Of a stretch of DNA of 64,000 bases, positions 1 to 10,142 are shown piece after piece (within the stretch, counting starts at the first letter, position 1; each line of letters starts with the position of its first letter). The notes below the pieces were generated by a model that ran no database searches, was not told the origin of the DNA, and was given only the letters and a program-made list of their open reading frames with translations. Origin of the DNA: Paramarasmius palmivorus (taxonomy: Eukaryota; Basidiomycota; Agaricomycetes; Agaricales; Marasmiaceae); the NCBI GenBank assembly GCA_037176845.1, contig JAYKXP010000013.1, positions 372,001-436,000 of the forward strand. The letters are read 5' to 3'. Both the position numbers and the translations under genes were made by a program.

Positions 1-559
1 ATGACGCGTCTGCCCTTGGAATTCGACCACCACTTCAACCAGACGTTCCATGGAACCACCTGTTAGTTCTGCGAAAATCTTCTACTGTATTGCTATCAAA
101 CAGAAGCTGGAAATTCGGGCAGACTTTCTCCTTGGGTCGACATGCATGGGCGTTGTCCTTGCCGGGAGTCCAGCCTCGCTTGACTCTCAAGTCGCCGTCC
201 CAAGCCGTTAGAATCGTATGTTTCTTCGGTGGTATCACGCCTTATCTAGCCCAATGCGGCGACGAACTAATATTCTCTCAGGCTTCATCTACATATTAGA
301 GGGACTTCAGAGAGACCAATCCGGTGCATCGATTATAGGCCCGGTGAACTATCGCCTCTTCCTAGGCCTCCGAAACTCTTTCCAAGAGCTCCAGAAAGTG
401 TTGCCTGTACATTTTCTATGTGCCGACATCGGATATTGCGGCCAATGATTGCCATTTCTCTTGGAGGTGTGGTCCCTATCCTTCGTCGCATATGGATCCG
501 AACACAAAATGCCACGGAAATTCTCGTGTTTTAGGCGAGCAATCCAACCTCTCCTTCTC
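1..559. other. Left-edge region, no gene supported
   Basis: Only short overlapping open frames on both strands are present and none resembles a known family. The part just before 560 is taken as the 5' region of the deacetylase gene. Confidence 0.5.
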
Positions 560-2584
560 ATGCCATCTCTCCTATGGCTCCTCGTAGTGGGATTTCTGAC
601 CTATCCGCAGGTACAGGCGCAAGATGGTGGTGTAACTGGTCCGACGACAAGTACAGAAGCCGCCGGATACTCTTGTGATCCCTCCGCATGCAAGTTGCCC
701 AACTGTCATTGCGCCAGTACGAGTCCTCCAGGTGGAATCGACACAGTGAGCAAATTTCACACAAGCTTGTCTTCTTGCGCCGGAGCTCAGGCTGATTCGA
801 TGATAGGCAGATACACCTCAGTTCATTGTCGTCACAGCAGATGACGCTGTTCAATCGTACACGCTGGATGTAGTGAACCGGTTGCTGGCGCATCGACGAA
901 ATCCCAACGGATGTTCGCCCAAGATGACATACTACACTTCTCTTGGTTACACCAACTACTCGCTCGTAACAGGTGCGCTATTCTCGTCGAAGTGGATGAT
1001 GAAACTAATAAAGCTTGTTGGTAGACTGGTATGTTGCAGGGAACGAAATCGCCGATCATACGTACGGTCCAAGCGCCTCTAACTCGTTCTGGAACTATAC
1101 GCGCTGAACCGAATTTTGCAGAATGACACACCAAGCCGACCCTTCTCCTGCTGAAATCAACGGGAATCTTGTCACTCTTAATGCCTTGGCCGGCATACCC
1201 CTCTCTTCGTTGCAAGGTTTTCGCGCCCCATTCCTCAAGTACTCGACGTCTACCCTTCGGCACCTGTATGCTACAGGCTTCACCTACGACTCGAGCGCAA
1301 CTTCTGCAATACCAGTGACTGACCCACGGACTGATGCATATTGGCCATATACGCTCGACTATGGAATGGCAAATGACTGCATGGCGGTGAATGGACTATG
1401 CAAGGGCCAGTTGAAGTTGAAGGGGTTCTGGGAGGTCCCTATGTACGCGTTCTTCGACCGACTAGGACGGCCACACTTGATGGATCCTTGGCTGTGAGTG
1501 CTCCCTCTCCTTCATAGTCAAAATGATCTTAGTTTCTTGTTATCAGTGATATGGCGAATGGAGCAAACGCACCTAATGATACGGCTACCGGAGAGTATAT
1601 GAGGCGGACTTTCATGGATCACTACAACGGCAACAGACAACCAATCGGGATCTATACACATCCGGTACATTTGTCGGTTCGTATCAATTCATATCTTGTA
1701 TCAGTGATAGCAGTGCATGTCGATCGAAACATAGGACCTACCCGGGATGAATCCCCGCAACACCACCATGCCGATGATCAACGGGTTTTTGGACTGGGCT
1801 CAACAACACGATGATGGTACGGTTCACGTTTCTCAATAACGCCACCGCTCACATCAAGGAAAGTGTGGATTGTCTCGACCGCTCAGCTGCTCGCATGGGT
1901 ACGCAACCCAGTTCCGGCATCCGAGTTGCGCTCGAACTCCTTTGAACCTCTGCAATGCCCTCCTCCGAACATTGATCCGTCAATTCAAATTTGTAATGGG
2001 ATACCCTCTAGCGAGGATAGCCTGTTGAACCGCTGTTCGGTTGGGGACGCGACGTTCTTCACTTGTGTACGTGAGCCTTTAACATTGACCAAACACCGCG
2101 ACCAATTCAACCCATGCAGTACGGATGTCCTGCCGAAGCACCTACGCCTCAAATTCCCAACCCAAAACAAGCACATTCTGGAGGAAAGCCACGTTTGCGG
2201 GGTATGCCATGTGATATACCTAACGAATCTTAGGCTCACAACCGCTCACAGTACCAGCAAATTGCTCTACGTCGTTCTGGGATCCGATCCACGGGGAGTG
2301 CTTGTGCACATCGTCCCAATGCGCATTTGAGGACATTTCAAGGCCAATTGGGGTTAGTTATCCTCTTCCTCCTACGGTTCGTTGACCTAAATGTGAATTC
2401 TTAGATTGACGGCGCAAATATAACTGGTGGTGGGACAGGCGGTTGGGGTAATGACTCTATATCAACTCCAATATACATTCCTTTCAACGAGAATGGCACC
2501 CGTGGCCTACATAACCTTCATTTTACATTCCGGATATTGATGTTCCTGTTTTCGTGGTACGCTATCCATCGCATTATATCGTAA
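560..2584 (+). CDS. Chitin deacetylase-like polysaccharide deacetylase (CE4/NodB fold)
   Basis: Secreted or wall-bound enzyme expected to remove acetyl groups from chitin or a related N-acetylated polymer. It is split into about nine exons by introns of roughly 45-65 bp; spliced by eye the frame stays open to the stop. The start at 560 gives a signal peptide (MPSLLWLLVVGFL) ending near QAQ; an upstream in-frame ATG at 449 would lack this. NodB motifs are all visible: TADD with the two Asp (about 820-850), HTMTH metal site spanning the intron ending near 1122, FRAPF (about 1220), and the late YTHPVHLS segment (about 1655). After the catalytic domain come Cys-rich segments (CNGIP, FFTCYGCP, ECLCTSSQC) and a hydrophobic C-terminus (FTFRILMFLFSWYAIH), so a membrane or GPI-type anchor is likely. 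Exon borders at 745/820 and 1680-1740 are not certain. No clear lesion, so it is called functional. Confidence 0.85.
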
Positions 2585-2703
2585 ACATCTCGGTGAACCC
2601 TTTACTTACCATATACGCCTAATAATTTTGTATCGTAGTCACTGCTTTCTACACACTTGCTAATAATCTATCGACTTCCAAGAGGTTGCTACCCTGTCTG
2701 CGC

Positions 2704-4383
2704 CTATTGACCTTCCGGCGAAAGGAAAAACCATACGCAGGGCAATCTTCGAATGTTCAATCCCCTGGACCTCAACGCCTCCAGACTTCGTAACGTGTCA
2801 TTGGCGACGACAAAGGCCCTATCAAGCTCCAGGATCCCCAGGTATGAGACGTTCTTCGGGAGGGCGGGACTACTACAATGCATCTGCTCAGGTTTCACAC
2901 GATTGTGTACCGCTGAGAGGAGCGCCACCTCATCGAGAACATCATCCAAAAGGTCCCACAGAGCTAGCCTTTGCAGCCGAGGCACTAATCCGGTCGACGG
3001 ATCTCGATCTGCCAGCGCAAGGAGAGTATTCCGTGACGGACCTCGTATCCCAAGGTATTCCAAGTTGGGTACACATCGTATCAGCGGAGCCACGGCTGTT
3101 GGATCTAGGACCCTCAACTTGAGCACGCGTAGTGTAGTTGCACAGCGCGACAGAAATTGAGGAAGGTGCACTATTTCTCTGGTCGCATCTATACGAAGTT
3201 CTCGTAGATTATTGGGCGTAAAGCGCTGGAGCAATGAACTCATCGTGTCATAACGCGTAGTGCCATTGTTCGTTGCTAGACTGAAAGAAAGTGTTTGTAT
3301 AAAAGGAAGGTTGAACGACTCTGGCGTGCGCGCAAGACCCGAGCCCGATGTTCGTCGCTCGAAAAATGTTCTGAGATTCGGCATTTTGGAAAGAGGTGTA
3401 TAGTCTAAAGCTTCTTCGACTTCCGGGATGCCAGTGTCGTATGTACGATAGCGGGCTATCTGGTTCCAAGGGAGGCGCAGTGTAGTCATTTCCCCAGTAT
3501 GACCCCAAATTGCAACGTCTTGCAGATTTGGGGCATACTCGAATGCGTCAATAACATCTTCAATAGGATGCAAAGCTACGCTGCGGCTGATACAGCGTCG
3601 CAGATGCAGCTGTCGTAGAACCGGAATATTTCCTTTGATCAGGGATGACAAATATTGAAGGGATATCGTCGACAGGACTACGCGGAGATTATCCCATCTA
3701 GCTGAGTGGGAGCAGACCGACGCAAGAAGTGGGTTGATATGATAGACGGTATGATACGACAACTCGGAGCGCAATGAGATGCGCAAGATATGTTGCTGCG
3801 ATCGCTGCAATTGCAGCACCAGGCGGAAGATCATTTTAGCTTCGCCTTCGTTGTCTTCGGAAGGTCGTGGAAAGACTATTCCGACGTAGGACCAAAGAGC
3901 CGGATCCGAAAGTGCGACCATTCGCCACCTATGACACACCTGGCTCACGGTCCAAGGTGCATTTGCGGTGTCCAACGAATCGTATTCGAAAGGAACGTGG
4001 CTGAGGCTCTGACACAATTCTGTCATTCCGTCCTCCAACAGACATTCATGAAAGACAAGAGATAGAATCTCGTCCGAGACGGTACGTATGGGATGAAGAA
4101 TGTTTTTATATGTGTTTGCGAGAATGGATAGATGGTCTTGTTTTCGACGTAGATCGTTGAGTATTGTTTCTAATCGAGATACTTCGCCGGAGATGTCGTG
4201 CAACTGGGATAGGATTTCAGAAAGGTTGCTCTCCAAAGCTGGGCGAACAGTGTCTCTGGGGGGATTGTTGGTTTTCGACAGGGCAATCGTTGAGCCAGAA
4301 AGTTTTGGAGGTTCAGATGCAGTCTGAGTCCGAGGCCGGAGCCCACATCGAGGGCAGGCTGGGGCCGTTACGTCTTCGGACAT
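2704..4383 (-). CDS. F-box protein, subfamily A (CPxC N-terminus)
   Basis: Single-exon gene of 559 residues. Residues 9-12 carry a CPRC pair, followed by a coiled-coil stretch (about 55-95) and the F-box start HPIRTVSDEILSLVFHECL (about 97-115), then PPWTVSQVCHRW-type second helix and a long Leu-rich C-terminal region with irregular LRR-like units. F-box proteins bind Skp1 and present substrates to SCF ubiquitin ligases; the substrate here is unknown. The same plan (CPxC, coiled coil, HPIRxLP) recurs at 43232, 60192 and in the truncated copy at 32288. Its ATG lies four bases inside the 240-bp cassette described next, which supplies its TATA-like box and a probable 5'UTR intron. Family assignment is firm; role as ligase adaptor is inference. 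Confidence 0.85.
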   Translation of the reverse strand: MSEDVTAPACPRCGLRPRTQTASEPPKLSGSTIALSKTNNPPRDTVRPALESNLSEILSQLHDISGEVSRLETILNDLRRKQDHLSILANTYKNILHPIRTVSDEILSLVFHECLLEDGMTELCQSLSHVPFEYDSLDTANAPWTVSQVCHRWRMVALSDPALWSYVGIVFPRPSEDNEGEAKMIFRLVLQLQRSQQHILRISLRSELSYHTVYHINPLLASVCSHSARWDNLRVVLSTISLQYLSSLIKGNIPVLRQLHLRRCISRSVALHPIEDVIDAFEYAPNLQDVAIWGHTGEMTTLRLPWNQIARYRTYDTGIPEVEEALDYTPLSKMPNLRTFFERRTSGSGLARTPESFNLPFIQTLSFSLATNNGTTRYDTMSSLLQRFTPNNLRELRIDATREIVHLPQFLSRCATTLRVLKLRVLDPTAVAPLIRCVPNLEYLGIRGPSRNTLLALADRDPSTGLVPRLQRLALWDLLDDVLDEVALLSAVHNRVKPEQMHCSSPALPKNVSYLGILELDRAFVVANDTLRSLEALRSRGLNIRRLPCVWFFLSPEGQ

Positions 4384-4620
4384 TCAAGTTAGCTTTTGTG
4401 GCCGTCGTTAGTTTCGCAATTCGGTTAGAGAGACCAGTTAAACTTACCCCTAGTCGATTAGCCTGGTATTCTGCGGAAGGTAAGGATTTTGGGAACAAAT
4501 AGGACAGGCAGATGATGGTCGTGGTTAAACGTTTCTTGAACTCTCACGGGCGCCTTTTGTCTCAGGCGACGCCCAGCGTTGAGTAAATTTAAAAGCGCAG
4601 GCGGTATAATTCCATATTCT
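4379..4620 (-). repeat. 240-bp promoter/5'UTR cassette, copy 1
   Basis: Read on the minus strand this block holds a TATA-like stretch (CTTTTAAATTTACTC, near 4590-4605), a probable transcribed leader, and a well-formed intron starting GGTAAGTTTAACT near 4448 with CTAAC sites and ending in ACAAAAG near 4391, just before the ATG at 4383 of the F-box gene. A second copy in the same orientation lies at 7104-7350. The two copies agree at close to nine bases in ten by eye with a few short indels, and similarity stops five bases downstream of the start codon. Confidence 0.85.
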
Positions 4621-4797
4621 GGCACGCAACCAACACGCAACACCTCTCTCAATCGTTCTGAAAAGCATTGTGTATTCGGCGAGTTATATCAATTATTTCT
4701 AATCTACATCAATATTCAAGCACGTTCTCACTGGGGGTTAACCGACCTATGTGCCTGCCTCTTGAAGCGCACCACCTCCCCACATTTTCCCCCCGCT

Positions 4798-6912
4798 ATG
4801 TCTGCCTCCCTCTCGCCCCGTGCTGCTATATGTACCACACTCCTCACAACGTATACAGATCAAAATGAATCCTCGATAGTACGCCTTCCCGCCCGCTGTG
4901 ATATGCAGTCGGATTCCGAAAAATTGCTATCCCAAGAGCCGCATTTCGTCACCGTGGACGAAGGGCAGAGCGAAGTCAATTCTGGATCCAGATACCCGAG
5001 CACATTCATCCAAGTCGCATCCGAGAGCGACGTTGGCCGATACCTTGCAAGCATTGTAGACCAGCTGAAGGAGCCGATACCGGTCTCTGACACAGCAGAG
5101 AAAGTGAGTCCCTGTTCTTTCACAAAATAGGTTCAGCAGGATCTCACAAACTTGTAGGAGATCAAAGATTTGTTCGAAAATCTGAACCACGGCATCTCTC
5201 AGGCCGATTACTTTTCGTTCCAGTCGGTAGAGATTCAGAACTGTTGACTCCTAGTGAACTTACAGCGCTCCGCACAATACGCGATACGATTGTAACAGAC
5301 GGCCTGGAAATCTCGAGGTTCAACCGGACCAAGCAGAATTACATCTTCGCGAAGTTCATGGGGGAGGCATTGTTTGCATGGGAAGATAAAAAGCTGGGCT
5401 TTCAAGCAAACTTGAACACTGGGTGTGTGGATTTCTCATATTCACATTAATGAGGCACTCATGTACGTCATAGGACATCATGGCCTTTGCCGGTTTACTT
5501 AGCTCTTCAGCGACAAAGCTCTGTGGAAATAGAGGAGGTCAAGACGTACTACCCCAACAGCGATGGTTTTTTCGCGGTCGGTCGCACACCGTTCCTCATT
5601 TACGAGGTTGTCTCCGATTCAGCTGGTAAAGACGAGTGGAGGATGCTGTTCCAGGCTCATACTCTGGCTCGCCGCTTATTCGTTGCGAAGGACAGTCACG
5701 CAACCCGTCCGGGGATCGTCGTGGCTATCTACTTCAACAATTTCCTTAAGGCTTCCCGGTACCTGCTGTATTCTCCAGATGGTAAAAATGTGAACTTTAC
5801 ACTGGCTCGTTAAAGGCGGCAGCTGATTCTTTATCAGGTCTACGTACAGGAAACCAAATTCCAACTCTACCAGCCAAAAGGGGCATTCGACTTTGTATTC
5901 CAGCTGTTGAAGCTGTACAGCGTCGTCCGTCAGAGTCAACGTTCCGTAGACAACATAAAACTGGAGCAGATCTCTTTCGCGCTTGAGACAATAATGAAGC
6001 AACAAATGCAGAGCGTTTTGCCTGATCAGAAGGACATCCAGCAGGCCGCCCAGGCTGCCATCGAGAGGGATGGATCCTCCATGAGTGCTGCTGGTCTTGC
6101 CCTCGCGCAAGGCCTATGCCTCCTCCTCTCAAGTGGCGCTCGCACCGTAGCTTTGGTGAGTTATCTTGAAACATTCCTTGACAACATTCTTATTCTCTAC
6201 CCAGTCGAAACGTGTCTTTAAGCTGGAGGATCGCTCTGGCAGAAGTCGTTTTGTTGGGAAGGTGATTAGCACTGAGACCTCGGAAGATACCGTGCAATCG
6301 ACACTCAACAGAATTGCCCACCACTTCAATCCAACTCTGCCCTGCTTACTCATCCGTAACATCCTTTTCACTCCGTTCGAGATCCCTCTATCCAGCTATC
6401 GCAAGAGCAAGCTCTCACCTTCCGTCACCAAGAGTGCTGTTTGTGGCATTGCCTTCTTGCATGCGCACTCTGTGGCTCATTTTGACCTACATCCAGACAA
6501 TGTAGTGGTCAGAGCGACTGAAGGAGGATTGAAGCTTGTTTTCATCGACTATGAATATGCATGTGGGCCAGATCGCGAATTCCGGGGTTACCACCACGGG
6601 GCAGAGAACTGGATGCCACTAGAAGTCTTCAGTGGCAATGTTTATACCCCACGGCTCGTTGACCTCTGGGCTTGTGGTCGCCTTATCAAGGAATATACGC
6701 ATGGACTCTCCGGAGAGCCTGTTGCATCGGGCCAGGAGGAGGCCACGACAGACTTTGGCAAAGACCTCGGCCGCCTCCTTTTCCATCTCAAGATCACTAC
6801 TGCGGTTCTGCAAGCGCTCGATCCCCACATTCGAATGACTGGGTTGGAGTATTATTCGGAGAACGTGGAAAGCATCGACGTGGGTCTCGCCTCCGCAGCT
6901 TCTGCAGCCTGA
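4798..6912 (+). CDS. Kinase-like protein (divergent protein kinase fold)
   Basis: Multi-exon gene; the start is uncertain (4798 chosen, with in-frame ATGs at 4579 and 4895). The last exon carries protein-kinase hallmarks: HFDLHPDN (about 6478-6500) as catalytic loop with Asp and Asn, FIDYEYA as the DFG-equivalent with its Asp, WMPLEV as the APE-equivalent and DLWACGRLI as the following helix. The N-terminal 300 residues are Leu/Gln-rich and match no family I recognise. Introns read by eye: 5104-5157, a weak 38-bp one at 5217-5254 needed to keep frame, about 5422-5473, about 5788-5838 and 6155-6204. If the weak intron is not real, a frameshift separates the first exon from the rest. After the TGA at 6910-6912 the frame stays open for another 60-plus codons. 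The gene is flanked on both sides by direct copies of the 240-bp cassette. Activity cannot be judged from sequence. Confidence 0.65.
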
Positions 6913-7103
6913 GGTTCCAGTACATCCACCGACGCTTTCACTACCCCCACCGAAGACCTCATTGCATCTTCCGAAGATTGTGTTATCTCCACCGTGGTCT
7001 TCAGTCCGTCAGAAGCAGTCGTTACAGTTCCACTACGGCCAACAAAGATTCAACTTTCTCCAGCACAGGTTCCAATATACCCAGCGAACGCTCCAGTCCA
7101 TAC

Positions 7104-7350
7104 GACATTCAAGTTAACTTTTGTGACCGTCGTTAGTTTCGCAGTTCGGTTAGAGGGACCAGTCACACTTACCCCTAACTGATGATTAACTGCGGAAGGC
7201 AAGGATTTTGGGAACACTGGATTATTTAAATGGTCGAGCAGATGATGGTCGTGGTTGAGGTTTTCTTGAACTCTCGCGGGCACCTTTTGTCTCAGGCGAC
7301 GCCCAGCGTTGAGTAAATATAAAAGCGCAGGCGGTATAATTCCATATTCT
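7104..7350 (-). repeat. 240-bp promoter/5'UTR cassette, copy 2 (orphan)
   Basis: Same orientation as copy 1, with a canonical TATAAA-type box (CTTTTATATTTACTC on the minus strand, near 7310-7325) and a preserved 5'UTR intron ending just before an ATG at 7106-7108. No F-box gene follows: the minus-strand frame after this ATG runs only about 28 codons into the antisense of the kinase gene's tail. It sits between the kinase gene and the 3' end of the glucosidase II beta gene. Confidence 0.85.
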
Positions 7351-7372
7351 GTAGTCTACGAATATACTCCAA

Positions 7373-9088
7373 CTATAGCTCCTCCCGGTTAGCACCCCCT
7401 TCTTCTTCTTTTGACACAGGCAAACATAATGCAGGCGTCTCAACCTCGAACCCGTACTCGCATTTTTCCAACTCGACAACTGAGAGCAAACGGTTATCAG
7501 TGCCGCACTTGAGGCTGACCTGTGTAATTGTGTGAGACAAATCAGAATGGGCAGTAACAAGAGTAGAACAACGTACGATAACATTCCTCTCTGGTCCATT
7601 CCAGCACCGCGCTCCTTTATTATATACATGCTTTCCGTAGTACTCTGGAGTACCAGGCTCAGCAGTCGGATCCCAACTAGCAAACTTGCCCAACGAGAAC
7701 GTTTGTCCACCTTTCCCTGGTCCGGGTTTCTGCTTTGCCTCGTTGAATAAACATACTTCGTAGATGTAATCCCCGCTCTCGGTGTCCAAGCACAGCCCAT
7801 CCAACTTCTTCCATTCACCTTCACGACCGAAGCCGTGGATGTTGAAAATCTCTGCGAGGTCGGCTTCGGTGTCCTCGAGGGATTTTTTGGCTTTGTTTAA
7901 GGCGGATTCGGCTTCGGTAAGTGCTTTGCTCTTAATTTCGGTGTTAGCAGCGACAGATTCGGAAGGCGAGATAACACCGAATGTGGACAGGAGATCAACA
8001 AATGAAGACTTGAATTCCTCGTAGGCAGGGACCACGGAATCGGGCAGGTAAGATGTTATGTCGAATACTACGGGCATGTTAGTACAATTATGTATATCGA
8101 GGAGACACTGAGAAGACGCACGCATTGAACCAGGAATAGGCGACCTGACGTGTTCGTCATGTTCCAGAAGTAGTTGAACATAGTCGGTGTTTTCGAGAAG
8201 GTCTTTGATATCGTCTTCTGTCCATTCATCTCCTTCCTCGTCATCTTTCTTGACGACAGCCTCTTCCTTCTTCTCTTCAGTAGCAGAGTCCTTACCAACA
8301 TCGTTGATGTGAGGTAACCCTGCCAGCTCCTCCCAGCCACGAACGGCCTCCAGTACGGCCATATCCTGGTAGTTGGGGTTATACCCAGTGCGAAGACTAT
8401 CGAGAATTTGTTCGAGCTGAACCTGTCGTTCCAAAGTCTTCTTCTGCTGCTCCTTGAGTTGTTTCAAGGCGCCAGCATGGTCGAGTAATGTCTGGTACAG
8501 AGGTGATTCCTTCTTGTGCTCTAGTGCCTCAGCAGATAGTCGTGCAGAGGTTTCGGCTATTTCACGAAGACGAGCAACTTCCTTCTCGCGTACAGCTATT
8601 TCGGATTGGAGAGTTGTAAGGGAAGATTGGAGGCGTTTGGATTCTTTGTGTGCGTAGGAGATGTATGTGGATCGGATTTTCGCACCCGTGCGTCTAATCT
8701 TCAACTCTTCGTCCCGCTTCTTTCTGTACGTCTCTCCGACCTCTTTGCACATGTTCGGACACACACCAGGCTTCTCGTCCGATCCATCACAACATTCCGG
8801 CTCGCACAGCCCATCATTCACTCGCGTCGAAGGGATTGTAGCGCCAATGTGACCAACATTGGAGCAGTAAAATGTGGAATTAGGGCATGCTGATGTACCA
8901 GGTTCGTCTGAACCATCAGGACAGTCGCAAGAGTCATCGTTGACCCAGTTCCAGCTGATTTCTTTTGAACCGTCAAGACATTTCCAGGTATTTTGGGAAG
9001 TTGGGACGTATGAAGAGAGTAATTTGGGGGGTACACCGAGAATCTGAGCCCCCGTAGTGCCTGCGAGGAGAATGAGTAGTGGGAGCAT
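7373..9088 (-). CDS. Glucosidase II beta subunit (ER, PRKCSH-like)
   Basis: Regulatory subunit that, with the GH31 alpha subunit, trims glucose from N-glycans in the ER and retains the enzyme there. Order of parts: signal peptide (MLPLLILLAGTTGA), two LDLa-like Cys repeats with CDCPDGSDE and ECCDGSDE, a charged coiled coil (about 115-230), an acidic stretch, a second coiled coil, and a C-terminal MRH domain with CLDTESGDYIYEVC, YNKGARCWNGPERNV and CEYGFEVETPALC. The continuous frame hides two probable introns whose lengths are multiples of three and which contain no stop: 8068-8121 (54 bp, GTGCGT, TACTAAC, GTAG) and 7520-7576 (57 bp, GTACGT to ACAG). Removing both restores the family pattern. 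The C-terminus is REEL, a variant of HDEL-type retention signals. Divergently arranged with eS25. Confidence 0.92.
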   Translation of the reverse strand: MLPLLILLAGTTGAQILGVPPKLLSSYVPTSQNTWKCLDGSKEISWNWVNDDSCDCPDGSDEPGTSACPNSTFYCSNVGHIGATIPSTRVNDGLCEPECCDGSDEKPGVCPNMCKEVGETYRKKRDEELKIRRTGAKIRSTYISYAHKESKRLQSSLTTLQSEIAVREKEVARLREIAETSARLSAEALEHKKESPLYQTLLDHAGALKQLKEQQKKTLERQVQLEQILDSLRTGYNPNYQDMAVLEAVRGWEELAGLPHINDVGKDSATEEKKEEAVVKKDDEEGDEWTEDDIKDLLENTDYVQLLLEHDEHVRSPIPGSMRASSQCLLDIHNCTNMPVVFDITSYLPDSVVPAYEEFKSSFVDLLSTFGVISPSESVAANTEIKSKALTEAESALNKAKKSLEDTEADLAEIFNIHGFGREGEWKKLDGLCLDTESGDYIYEVCLFNEAKQKPGPGKGGQTFSLGKFASWDPTAEPGTPEYYGKHVYNKGARCWNGPERNVIVRCSTLVTAHSDLSHTITQVSLKCGTDNRLLSVVELEKCEYGFEVETPALCLPVSKEEEGGANREEL

Positions 9089-9239
9089 TGCTAGCCAGCT
9101 CTAGTGGCAGAATAGGCGCCCGTTCTCCCAAAGTGACGTGTGACGTGTCCGTGAGAATTTCGGTAAACTCCGAAGGACCTGCAAACCCATCTCCTGGTTG
9201 TCGAAAAGTCCTCCATCGCATCGACGGTCGTCAACTCTC
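9089..9239. promoter_or_regulatory. Shared divergent promoter of glucosidase II beta and eS25
   Basis: Only 151 bp separate the two start codons, so both promoters and leaders must fit here. It contains a tandem TGACGTGTGACGTGTC (about 9134-9149), which resembles a doubled bZIP/CRE-like ACGT core. No TATA box was seen. Confidence 0.5.
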
Positions 9240-9726
9240 ATGGTGAGTCCTAAAATCTTGTTGCTGCCTCACAGAGCCCTACGTTGTTCTGTTATACTCT
9301 TCTAAACCCTTTTCAAACCTCAAATGTTACTGGATTGCTGATTTTGAATCGGATGTAGGCCAAGGCAAAAGCAGCAGCGCCCTCAAGCGGCGGCGGCAAA
9401 TCAGCAAAAAAGAAGAAGTGGTCCAAGGGCAAAGTCAAGGACAAGGCCCAACACATTGTTGCTTTGGACAAGGCCACATACGACCGTATCCTTAAAGAAG
9501 TCCCCACCTTCCGTTTCATCTCCCAGTCCATCCTCATCGAACGACTAAAAGTCAACGGTTCGCTCGCCAGAGTGGCCATACGGCACTTGGAGAAGGAGGG
9601 TCAGATCAAGAGGATTGTTCATCACTCAAGCCAATTGATCTACAGTATGTTCTTTTGGTATGGTCTGTATAGATCGATGCTGATTCTGTTTCACTTGCAG
9701 CTCGTGCAACGGCTTCATCGGATTAG
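9240..9726 (+). CDS. RPS25: 40S ribosomal protein eS25
   Basis: Small-subunit ribosomal protein. Three exons: exon 1 is the ATG alone (9240-9242) directly followed by GTGAGT, exon 2 is 9359-9644, exon 3 is 9701-9726. The product is about 105 residues: a Lys-rich N-terminus ([19 protein letters not shown]), then the winged-helix body with [19 protein letters not shown] and a short C-terminus ending ATASSD. An ATG-only first exon is a known habit of ribosomal protein genes and explains why a continuous frame appears to start late. Length and motif order match the family; no lesion. Confidence 0.95.
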
Positions 9727-10142
9727 ATATCCAATTGTTCTCTTCATGCAATAGGCATATGTACACCAGAGATGCGCAATCCATGCTTTTCCATCGCCTC
9801 TATGACAGTGTGAATCCTATGATATTCTTTATGGAGCTCTACGCTTGCGACATGTGTTCCTTGTTCAGCTCTGCCATCAGGTGTTGAGGAGGCGTCAGGC
9901 ACGCTTTCAATTTGCTCTTGGGCAAATGTCTCCGTTGCTTGGGGACTGGATATTGCTATCTTCTGAACACTATAGCGGTTGTCATAGAAACTTTGTTGCT
10001 GCTACACGGGCCTATCCTCTGCGTTATCTACAAGATGCATCTCATTACTTGTACGTGGCGATTCAATGCTTCCCTGAATAATACGGATAATCTATACATA
10101 ACTTCAGAATGTGTTTCTATATGTACCTATCTCCCAGAGTTT
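9727..10142. other. 3' flank of eS25, no gene seen
   Basis: Convergent intergenic stretch holding the 3' ends of eS25 and the F-box gene; only short unrecognised open frames. Confidence 0.5.

Noticed and set aside
4379..7350. LTR retrotransposon with 240-bp LTRs around the kinase gene
   Set aside because: No TG...CA ends, no target duplication, no primer-binding or polypurine site, and no retroelement proteins between the copies. A gene-carrying small element remains possible but is not shown.
7222..7824. 200-codon minus frame overlapping the glucosidase II beta gene
   Set aside because: It is out of frame with a strongly conserved gene on the same strand and runs into the cassette; a shadow.
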